A program made the position numbers and the translations under genes. This document shows positions 1 through 5,258 of a stretch of DNA of 25,037 bases, one piece after another. Source of the stretch: Elusimicrobiota bacterium (GTDB lineage: Bacteria > Elusimicrobiota > UBA8919). Under the pieces are notes generated by a model. The model worked only from the letters and a program-made list of their open reading frames with translations. It was not told the origin of the DNA and did no database searches. Numbering within the stretch: the stretch's first letter is position 1; the number at the start of each line of letters is the position of its first letter. The stretch lies in the NCBI GenBank assembly GCA_003452965.1, contig DMMW01000015.1, positions 14,281-39,317 on the forward strand, read 5' to 3'.

Positions 1-18
1 GGGATAGGGGATAGGGTT
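1..18 (+). repeat. End of an 8-bp tandem array (GATAGGGG)
   Basis: GATAGGGG-type units begin at 3 and 11, so the period is 8 bp. The array is cut by the left edge of the window. The unit matches the GATAGYGS arrays near 3839 and 12979, so this looks like another member of that family. Confidence 0.5.
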
Positions 19-23
19 TTGAT

Positions 24-137
24 GTCATGTTGAGGTTGCCACGGCGACTGAAACATCTCATCAATAGATACAAAACCGGGATTCTTCCCACCTACGCTAA
101 AGCTTCGGTGGGCAGGCGTCTTGTTCCTCATAATGAC
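24..137. repeat. Imperfect palindromic REP/MITE-like element
   Basis: The outer arms GTCATGTTGAGG (24-35) and CCTCATAATGAC (126-137) are inverted copies matching at 10 of 12 positions. Inside the right half is a nested hairpin, CCCACC (about 89-94) against GGTGGG (about 109-114). From memory it resembles widespread intergenic palindromes built on GTCATTCTGAG / CTCAGAATGAC. It ends about 20 bp before the start of the first gene. Confidence 0.5.
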
Positions 138-156
138 TTATAAAGCGAGGGAATTT

Positions 157-1059
157 ATGAACAAAATATTAATCTGTGTAATCAGTTTTTTTAATCTGTG
201 TAATCTTTGTTTTTGTAACACTGGTGCATCGTTTTTAAGTATTGGAACATCCGCAAGAGCAATTTCAATGGGTAGCGCGTATGTTGGAGTAGCAAATGAT
301 GTCAGTGCAATAAATTATAATCCTGCAGGACTGGCACAAATAAAAGAAAGTCAAATAATGGGTCAGCATACAGAATGGATATCAGATATTAAACATGACT
401 TTTTAGCGTTTACAAGACCAACCCTAAATGGAACAATGGGTTTAAGTGTAGTTTATTTATCGCAAGGTTCAATAGAAGGCAGAGATGAAAACAGGCAAAG
501 AACAGGTTCGTTTAATGCTTATGATGTAGCAACAACAGTATCATACTCAAGGTCTATGAATAATGGAGTTTCTCTTGGTACAAATGTTAAAATAATTCAG
601 CAGAAAATAGACACAGAAAGCGCAACAGGCGTAGCGATAGATATAGGGACACAATATGACACAACTATAAAGAACTTAAAATTAGGCCTGTCGTTTCAAA
701 ACATAGGTCCAAAGATGACATTTATAGAAGAAGGATATAATTTGCCGATGACAGCAACGATAGGACTGGGATATACACTAAAAAGAGCGATAACATTTGC
801 ATTTGATGTAAAAAGAAGAGTATATGATAACAAAACAGAAATATCTTTTGGAACAGAAATAACACCGATAAGCATATTAGCATTACGAGTAGGATACTTA
901 AAATCAGTTAATCCTGAAACAATAGCAAGTATATCTAACTTCAAAGGCATCGGTGGTGGATTAGGATTAAATATAAAAAGATTCTCTACCGACTATGCTT
1001 TTGTACCATATGGTGATTTAGGGAATACTCACAGAATCAGTCTCTTAATAAAATTCTAA
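157..1059 (+). CDS. PorV/PorQ-like outer-membrane protein (UPF0164 family)
   Basis: A 300-residue outer-membrane beta-barrel of the UPF0164 / PorV-PorQ family. Related proteins in Bacteroidota help type IX secretion cargo leave the outer membrane. The ATG at 157 follows GAGGG (147-151); reading further upstream would translate the palindromic repeat, so I reject the longer form. Residues 1 to about 20 are a hydrophobic signal peptide. Next come family signatures seen in all three copies here: FLSIGTSARA, then a block ending NYNPAGL. The C-terminus has the shared DYAFVPYGDLGNTHR block and ends in F, as barrels do. Oddly, the signal peptide is encoded by two copies of the TTAATCTGTGTAATC repeat. 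It contains three Cys, but the sister proteins have no lipobox, so lipidation is doubtful. No TTGACA promoter is visible upstream. Family confidence is high; partner unknown. Confidence 0.9.
   Translation: MNKILICVISFFNLCNLCFCNTGASFLSIGTSARAISMGSAYVGVANDVSAINYNPAGLAQIKESQIMGQHTEWISDIKHDFLAFTRPTLNGTMGLSVVYLSQGSIEGRDENRQRTGSFNAYDVATTVSYSRSMNNGVSLGTNVKIIQQKIDTESATGVAIDIGTQYDTTIKNLKLGLSFQNIGPKMTFIEEGYNLPMTATIGLGYTLKRAITFAFDVKRRVYDNKTEISFGTEITPISILALRVGYLKSVNPETIASISNFKGIGGGLGLNIKRFSTDYAFVPYGDLGNTHRISLLIKF
169..205 (+). repeat. Two 22-bp repeat units inside the signal-peptide codons
   Basis: TTAATCTGTGTAATC occurs at 169-183 and again at 191-205, a 22-bp step. The same core with the same step is found at 14508-14544 and, inverted, at 5137-5214. 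Here it is coding: the two copies are read in different frames and both give hydrophobic residues. Confidence 0.8.
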
Positions 1060-1082
1060 TTTGTATTTAATATAAAAACACC

Positions 1083-1111
1083 TTGACAAACTTTGCATTT
1101 TTCGTTATATA
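1083..1111 (+). promoter_or_regulatory. Sigma-70-type promoter of the first lipoprotein gene
   Basis: TTGACA (1083-1088) is followed after 17 bp by TATATA (1106-1111). The expected transcription start near 1118 falls at the Shine-Dalgarno sequence AGGAGG (1119-1124), so the leader would be only about 14 nt. Confidence 0.75.
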
Positions 1112-1131
1112 AGATAGTAGGAGGTTTTTTT

Positions 1132-1824
1132 ATGAAAAGAAACCTAATCTTGTTGTTTGTGATTTTTGTAATATTTGGTTGTGGGAAGAATGAAAAAAAA
1201 CAACAACTATTAACAGGCACCGCACTATCTTCATCACTGGGTACAATATCAATATATAGTGGCAGTACAAGAAATTCTGTGATACATCGTAGTTTAGCTA
1301 AAAAAACTTTGGTTCCAAATGCAGGTGGAAATGCTGGTGATTTTTGTGTTTATATAAGAAGTTTAGAAATATCTACAACAGGAGAAAATTGGATAAAAAT
1401 ACTTGATGGGTCAACAGAAGTAAGAGTTACAGAAGGTGCAGGTCCGATAAAAATAAATACTAATAATATATCTGTACCGCCTGGTGAGTATCATGGAGTA
1501 CGACTTGTAATAGAACCTAAAATACGATTATTAACATTATTTGCTGGGTCAGAAGTATTTCAAACAGATGAAACACTAAATGCTATGCCAGGATGGATTG
1601 GAGTAAGAAATGGCGGAGGTGGTGGGCCTCATGGTATTACAGTTACTGATACAATAATATTTTCATCTGCTAATGGATATTTAGTACCATTTACCATAGA
1701 AAATGGGAAAGAGACATATTTAGTATTTGATTTTGATAGCCAAGTATCAGCTAATAGTAATGGTGAATTTAGTAGTTGGGGGACACTATATCTTGCTGTT
1801 CGTGGTACAAGATTTATAAATTAG
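1132..1824 (+). CDS. Predicted lipoprotein, DUF4382-like (duplicate A)
   Basis: A 230-residue predicted lipoprotein. The signal peptide MKRNLILLFVIFVIFGC ends in a lipobox with Cys17 as lipidation site, followed by a charged Lys/Glu/Gln tether. The mature part is beta-rich, with a WIKILDG segment, a VPPGEYHGVRLVIEP segment and a C-terminal LAVRGTRF. This resembles DUF4382-type envelope lipoproteins, but I recognise the pattern rather than a firm match. The ATG at 1132 follows AGGAGG and a T7 tract; starts further upstream lie in the promoter. The next gene is a full-length paralogue with an identical first 29 residues. Differences cluster around residues 152-170 and 205-218, probably surface loops. 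Function unknown. Confidence 0.85.
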   Translation: MKRNLILLFVIFVIFGCGKNEKKQQLLTGTALSSSLGTISIYSGSTRNSVIHRSLAKKTLVPNAGGNAGDFCVYIRSLEISTTGENWIKILDGSTEVRVTEGAGPIKINTNNISVPPGEYHGVRLVIEPKIRLLTLFAGSEVFQTDETLNAMPGWIGVRNGGGGGPHGITVTDTIIFSSANGYLVPFTIENGKETYLVFDFDSQVSANSNGEFSSWGTLYLAVRGTRFIN

Positions 1825-1837
1825 AGAAAAAAATACC

Positions 1838-1867
1838 TTGACAATCTTTGCATTTTTCAGGTAGTAT
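1838..1867 (+). promoter_or_regulatory. Promoter of the second lipoprotein gene
   Basis: TTGACA (1838-1843), then 18 bp, then TAGTAT (1862-1867). The upstream part CTTTGCATTTTTC is shared with the promoter of the first copy, so the promoter was duplicated with the gene. The -10 box directly abuts GAGG (1868-1871), leaving almost no leader before the ATG at 1879. Confidence 0.65.
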
Positions 1868-1878
1868 GAGGTTTTTTT

Positions 1879-2571
1879 ATGAAAAGAAACCTAATCTTGT
1901 TGTTTGTGATTTTTGTAATATTTGGTTGCGGAAAGAATGAAAAAAAACAACAACTTTTAACAGGTTCTGCATTACCTTCATCATTAGGAGCAATATCGAT
2001 ATATAGCGGTAGTACAACAAGCTCTGTAATTCATAGAAGTATAACAAAAAAAGTTTTACCACCTTCTGTAGGAGGAAACGCAGGTGATTTTTATGTTTAT
2101 ATTAGAAGTGTAGAAATATCAGCAACTGGAGAGAACTGGATAAAAATACTTGATGGTCCAGTAGAAGTAAGAGTAACAAAAGGTGCGGGCCCGATAAGAA
2201 TAAATACAAATAGTATATCAATACCACCTGATGAATATCATGGAGTGCGGCTTGTAATAGAACCCAAGATAAGATTATTAACATTATGGGCAGGGCAAGA
2301 TGTATATCAAACAGATGAAACATTAAATGCAATGCCAAATGAAATGGGTATGAAAAATGGTGGATTTGTACAATGTATTCCAGTTACTGATACAATAATA
2401 TTTTCATCCAGCAATGGATATTTAGTACCTTTTAGTGTAGAAAATGGGAAAGAAACATTTTTAGTATTCGATTTTAATAGTAAAGTAGGTAATGGTAGTA
2501 CTACTGTTAGTGGATTTTCTAAATGGGGATTCTTATCCCTTGCTGTTCGTGGTACAAGGTTTATGAATTAA
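1879..2571 (+). CDS. Predicted lipoprotein, DUF4382-like (duplicate B)
   Basis: A 230-residue tandem paralogue of the gene before it, of exactly the same length. The first 29 residues are identical, including the lipobox Cys17, and the first 50 nt are identical. Many later codons differ at synonymous sites. The core (WIKILDG, EYHGVRLVIEPKIRLLTL, NGYLVPF, LAVRGTRF) is conserved. The segments after QTDETLNAMP and around residues 205-218 have diverged, which suggests two surface variants of one lipoprotein. It has its own promoter and is followed by a strong terminator at 2590-2630. The start is fixed by GAGG plus T7 before the ATG. Function unknown. Confidence 0.85.
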   Translation: MKRNLILLFVIFVIFGCGKNEKKQQLLTGSALPSSLGAISIYSGSTTSSVIHRSITKKVLPPSVGGNAGDFYVYIRSVEISATGENWIKILDGPVEVRVTKGAGPIRINTNSISIPPDEYHGVRLVIEPKIRLLTLWAGQDVYQTDETLNAMPNEMGMKNGGFVQCIPVTDTIIFSSSNGYLVPFSVENGKETFLVFDFNSKVGNGSTTVSGFSKWGFLSLAVRGTRFMN

Positions 2572-2589
2572 AGAAAAAATACTGTTTTT

Positions 2590-2630
2590 ATAAATAAAAC
2601 CACCAACGACATAACGGTGGTTTTATTTAT
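2590..2630. terminator. Intrinsic terminator, possibly bidirectional
   Basis: A perfect 15-bp stem, ATAAATAAAACCACC (2590-2604) against GGTGGTTTTATTTAT (2616-2630), with an 11-nt loop. The A-rich 5' arm and T-rich 3' arm fit termination of the lipoprotein transcript. Confidence 0.8.
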
Positions 2631-2657
2631 ATTAAGAGTTACACATTGGAGATAATT

Positions 2658-3524
2658 ATGAAAAAAGTTTTAACCTGTTTGTTTTTATTTGGTCTTCTAA
2701 CAGCTATTGGTTTTTCAGAACCTATTTTGACTGAAGATTTAACCTTTATTTCTGCAGAAAACTCAGAAATTGGATTAGGAATATCTTATGGAGTAGATAA
2801 TAGTACAATTAAAGATTTAACAAACAGTGCAAAATATACTGATAGTTTAATATTACTTCACACACCAATAAAATATGGCATATCTGATTATCTTCTACTG
2901 AGTTTAGATATTCCGTATAGATTATGGAAAAAAGAATCATTCCCGGTAGACAATAATTTTGATGATTCTGAATCAGGACTTGGACAGATTATGGTTGGTA
3001 GTAAATTGGGACTTAATGAAAATTTTGCATTATTAATGCGTGTTCAGACACCTACTGGTAATATTGGTAAATCTCTTAGCGAAGGTACAAATATCGAAGC
3101 ATCGTTAATAATGTCTTCACGAATTTATGAATATGCGCTTTCGGCCAATTTAGGATATCTTTATAAATCAGAATACGAAAATATGAGTAATGTAAAAATT
3201 GATCCGGCCAATCCGATAATAATAAGAGCTGCTTTGGAATATTTTTTTGAATATCCGATGAAAGGACTTTCAATGTTTGGAGAAATTCAAAACCAAATTA
3301 TAGGTAAAACAAAAGTTGAAAATATTAAAGTCAATGATACTGATGGTACTACTATTGACTTATTGTTGGGAACTCAATATGTTAAAGATGCTGTGAAATT
3401 GAAACTTGGTTTTGAATGGGCAGTTGGTAATGAAAATTTAAGAGCTGGTGGTATATATAGTCATTTTTATGACTCTTGGGACTGGAGAATTATATTAGAT
3501 GGTTCTTATAAATTCGGATATTGA
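2658..3524 (+). CDS. Outer-membrane beta-barrel, phenol-degradation MetA-like type
   Basis: A 288-residue predicted outer-membrane beta-barrel. The signal peptide covers residues 1 to about 20 (MKKVLTCLFLFGLLTAIGFS). The rest alternates amphipathic strands with loops and ends SYKFGY, a typical barrel C-terminus. Segments such as IKYGISDYLLLSLDIPY, SGLGQIMVGSKLGL and RVQTPTG resemble the transporter / 'MetA pathway of phenol degradation' barrel family: a low-order match in style, no substrate implied. The ATG at 2658 follows GGAG (2648-2651). A TTG start at 2646 is possible but would overlap that site. It is the first gene after a terminator, yet no TTGACA promoter is visible. Its TGA at 3522 is followed by a 363-bp stretch without a secure gene. 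Confidence 0.75.
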   Translation: MKKVLTCLFLFGLLTAIGFSEPILTEDLTFISAENSEIGLGISYGVDNSTIKDLTNSAKYTDSLILLHTPIKYGISDYLLLSLDIPYRLWKKESFPVDNNFDDSESGLGQIMVGSKLGLNENFALLMRVQTPTGNIGKSLSEGTNIEASLIMSSRIYEYALSANLGYLYKSEYENMSNVKIDPANPIIIRAALEYFFEYPMKGLSMFGEIQNQIIGKTKVENIKVNDTDGTTIDLLLGTQYVKDAVKLKLGFEWAVGNENLRAGGIYSHFYDSWDWRIILDGSYKFGY

Positions 3525-3838
3525 AAACACAATTTAAATTTGGTGAATATAATTTGTTAAAACTTTTTGATGTATTCGTGGATGATGTCTTCGGAGATGA
3601 GAAAGAAAAGTGTCACAGAAGAGCGGTAATAATGAAAAAAATATTGAAGCACTTACATTAAAATATATTTAGATTTTGGAAAATTTTATAAAAGATAGTA
3701 AAAATTTCGCATATGTATAAGACTTACACACTGTTGACAATATAGAAAATATGTATTAGAATTGAAAAATCATATTTGTAATTAAATTCATAATAGAGGA
3801 TTATGCTGCAGGAGCATATTAAATATCCGTTAAAAACG
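3525..3838. other. Intergenic stretch: leader with possible remnant, promoter and hairpins
   Basis: No secure gene here. One frame is open from 3521 to a TAA at 3659 and reads plausibly (core LLKLFDVFVDDVFGDEKEK), so it may be the end of a lost gene; I do not recognise it. A strong promoter lies at 3734-3762. Downstream are two small hairpins: TATGCT/AGCATA (about 3802-3818) and TATCCGT/ACGGATA (about 3824-3842). The second runs into the 8-bp array. Confidence 0.4.
3734..3762 (+). promoter_or_regulatory. Strong promoter upstream of the S23-like gene and glyQ-glyS
   Basis: TTGACA (3734-3739), 17 bp, TAGAAT (3757-3762). The transcript would start near 3769 and cross the whole repeat-flanked element before reaching glyQ at 4272. 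I infer that this is the original glyQ-glyS promoter. Confidence 0.7.
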
Positions 3839-3886
3839 GATAGTGCGATAGTGGGATAGTGGGATAGCGGGATAGCGGGATAGTGG
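3839..3886 (+). repeat. Left 8-bp array, six units of GATAGYGS
   Basis: Units start at 3839, 3847, 3855, 3863, 3871 and 3879 with exact 8-bp spacing: GATAGTGC, GATAGTGG (twice), GATAGCGG (twice), GATAGTGG. The next partial unit, GATG, contains the start codon at 3888. Confidence 0.9.
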
Positions 3887-3887
3887 G

Positions 3888-4250
3888 ATGAAAATAGAAA
3901 AGTTCGAGGATTTGATTTCTTGGCAAGAATCAAGGAAATTAAATAAAAGCATTTACGAATTAACAAATAGTTTTATTTTAAAAGATAGAGATTTATCACA
4001 ACAAATACGAAGAGCTTCTGTATCTGTAATGGCGAATATTGCTGAGGGTTTTATGAGATTTGGATTCAAAGAGAGAAAACAGTTTTATACAATGTCCAGA
4101 AGTTCACTGGCAGAATTAAAAAGCCATTTTTATATTGTTTTAGATTTGAAATTGATCAATCAAAGTAATTTCGACTTAATTATTCAACAAATAGATAATG
4201 TCGGGAAATTGCTAAGTGGTATGATTCGTTCAATCGCACGATATCACTAA
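3888..4250 (+). CDS. Four-helix-bundle protein, S23/IVS family
   Basis: A 120-residue protein of the four-helix-bundle family named after ORFs in 23S rRNA intervening sequences (also called S23 ribosomal protein). Relatives include Avd, the accessory protein of diversity-generating retroelements. Family signatures: an N-terminal FEDLISWQESRKL, then a central block (LSQQIRRASVSVMANIAEG), and KERKQFYTMSRSSLAELKSH. The protein is probably cytoplasmic, perhaps nucleic-acid binding; its role is unknown. The ATG at 3888 lies in the seventh repeat of the upstream 8-bp array, with only GGG-rich repeat sequence as a possible ribosome site. The C-terminal SIARYH and stop are encoded by the inverted array. 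glyQ begins 21 bp downstream. No reverse transcriptase is present, so an Avd role is not supported. Confidence 0.88.
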   Translation: MKIEKFEDLISWQESRKLNKSIYELTNSFILKDRDLSQQIRRASVSVMANIAEGFMRFGFKERKQFYTMSRSSLAELKSHFYIVLDLKLINQSNFDLIIQQIDNVGKLLSGMIRSIARYH

Positions 4251-4263
4251 CGCACAATCGTAC
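4232..4263 (+). repeat. Right 8-bp array, inverted form (WATCGCAC), four units
   Basis: AATCGCAC, GATATCAC, TAACGCAC and AATCGTAC lie at 4232, 4240, 4248 and 4256 in exact 8-bp register. TATCGCAC is the reverse complement of GTGCGATA in the left array. The units are more degenerate than on the left, as expected if part of the array is under coding constraint. Confidence 0.7.
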
Positions 4264-4271
4264 TTGTCTCT

Positions 4272-5138
4272 ATGAATTTTCAAGAAATTATTTTTACACT
4301 TACTAAATTTTGGGCTAAACAAGGCTGTATAATTGTCCAACCGTATGATATCGAAAAAGGAGCGGGTACGTTTAATCCTGCAACCTTTTTGAGATGTCTC
4401 GGAGAAAAGCCATGGGCAGCTGCGTATGTCGAGCCGTCTAGAAGGCCTACGGACGGAAGATATGGGGAAAATCCCAACCGGTTACAGCACTATTACCAGT
4501 TTCAGGCGGTTTTAAAACCGGCACCTAAGAATGTTCAGAGAATATATCTGTCTTCGCTTAGAGCTATTGGTCTTAACCCCGAAAAACATGATATAAGATT
4601 TGTTGAAGACGATTGGGAAAGTCCTACATTGGGCGCTTCCGGGCTCGGGTGGGAAGTATGGTGCGACGGTATGGAAATAACGCAGTTTACGTATTTTCAG
4701 AACATGGCGGGTATACAACTCAGGCCTATCACAGTAGAACTGACATACGGAATAGAAAGAATTGCTATGTATATTCAAAAGAAAAAGTCCGTTTATGATA
4801 TAATGTGGAATGATGAAATTAAATACGGTGATATTCATCTTGAGGATGAAAAACAATTTTCTAAGTACAACTTTGAAGAAGCTAATGTAGAACTTTTAAA
4901 AGAATTGTTTGATAAATATGAAAAAGAATGTAAAGCACTTCTGTTAAAAAATTTGATGCTTCCCGCTTACGATTATGTAATGAAGACATCACACACGTTT
5001 AATCTGTTAGATGCAAGACGTGCAATTTCGGTAAGCCAGAGAGTATCATATATAACAAGGGTAAGAAATTTAGCGAGTGAAGTTGCAAGAAAATATTTAG
5101 AAAGTATAACCATCGTAAAAAACAACGACGGATTATGA
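4272..5138 (+). CDS. glyQ: Glycyl-tRNA synthetase alpha subunit
   Basis: The alpha subunit of tetrameric bacterial glycyl-tRNA synthetase. It activates glycine with ATP and, with GlyS, charges tRNA-Gly in the cytoplasm. It has 288 residues, the usual length. Class II motifs are clear: GCIIVQPYDIEKGAGTFNPA, then AAAYVEPSRRPTDGRYGENP, then NRLQHYYQFQAVLKP, later DIRFVEDDWESPTLGASGLG, GMEITQFTYFQ and ELTYGIERIAMY. It ends with SHTFNLLDARRAISVSQR. The ATG at 4272 agrees with family N-termini, but the preceding bases (CTTGTCTCT) contain no Shine-Dalgarno sequence. Translation may depend on coupling to the S23-like gene ending at 4250, or the native site may have been displaced by the element. The stop codon overlaps the next repeat. 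Confidence 0.98.
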   Translation: MNFQEIIFTLTKFWAKQGCIIVQPYDIEKGAGTFNPATFLRCLGEKPWAAAYVEPSRRPTDGRYGENPNRLQHYYQFQAVLKPAPKNVQRIYLSSLRAIGLNPEKHDIRFVEDDWESPTLGASGLGWEVWCDGMEITQFTYFQNMAGIQLRPITVELTYGIERIAMYIQKKKSVYDIMWNDEIKYGDIHLEDEKQFSKYNFEEANVELLKELFDKYEKECKALLLKNLMLPAYDYVMKTSHTFNLLDARRAISVSQRVSYITRVRNLASEVARKYLESITIVKNNDGL

Positions 5139-5214
5139 TTACACCGATTAAAAACTCGGATTACACAGATTAGGGCTCGTCTTAAATCTGTGTAATTGCC
5201 TTTTGAAATCCGTG
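5137..5214. repeat. Inverted pair of 22-bp repeat units between glyQ and glyS
   Basis: GATTACACCGATTA (5137-5150) and GATTACACAGATTA (5159-5172) are 22 bp apart. Their reverse-complement forms follow: AAATCTGTGTAATT (5184-5197), then AAATCCGTG (5206-5214), again 22 bp apart. The two inner units form a hairpin of about 12 bp around a 10- to 12-nt centre. The first unit overlaps the glyQ stop codon. Confidence 0.8.
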
Positions 5215-5237
5215 CCCGCCACTAATACATTGGCGGG
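5215..5237. repeat. GC-rich hairpin CCCGCCA / TGGCGGG
   Basis: A 7-bp stem (5215-5221 with 5231-5237) and a 9-nt loop, directly after the 22-bp repeats. Similar CCGCC/GGCGG hairpins occur at 89-114, 7385-7414 and 14396-14418, each next to an array or another palindrome. Confidence 0.55.
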
Positions 5238-5258
5238 TAAATAATCTTTAAATTAAAA

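Larger units (their letters stand above)
3839..4263 (+). mobile_element. Candidate element: inverted 8-bp arrays around an S23/IVS gene
   Basis: The left array (GATAGYGS, 3839-3886) and the right array (WATCGCAC, 4232-4263) are reverse-complement versions of one 8-bp unit, both in strict 8-bp register. Between them lies only the 120-codon four-helix-bundle gene, whose start and stop codons sit in the arrays. The S23 family is known from intervening sequences in 23S rRNA, which also have complementary ends. That this is a mobile or excisable unit is inference. No transposase and no clear target duplication are seen. Confidence 0.45.

Noticed and set aside
3803..3859. An 18-codon frame starting ATGCTGCAG downstream of the 3734 promoter, possibly a leader peptide
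   Set aside because: The ribosome site is too close to the ATG, no glycine run or attenuator-like pairing is seen, and the stop falls in the 8-bp array. It is most likely chance.
3839..4263. CRISPR array or diversity-generating retroelement
   Set aside because: The repeats are 8 bp with no spacers, and there are no cas genes, reverse transcriptase or template/variable repeat pair. The Avd-like fold alone does not make a DGR.
3769..4271. T-box riboswitch upstream of glyQ
   Set aside because: No T-box consensus sequence, specifier stem or terminator/antiterminator pair is visible; the region is a short A/T-rich leader plus the array element.
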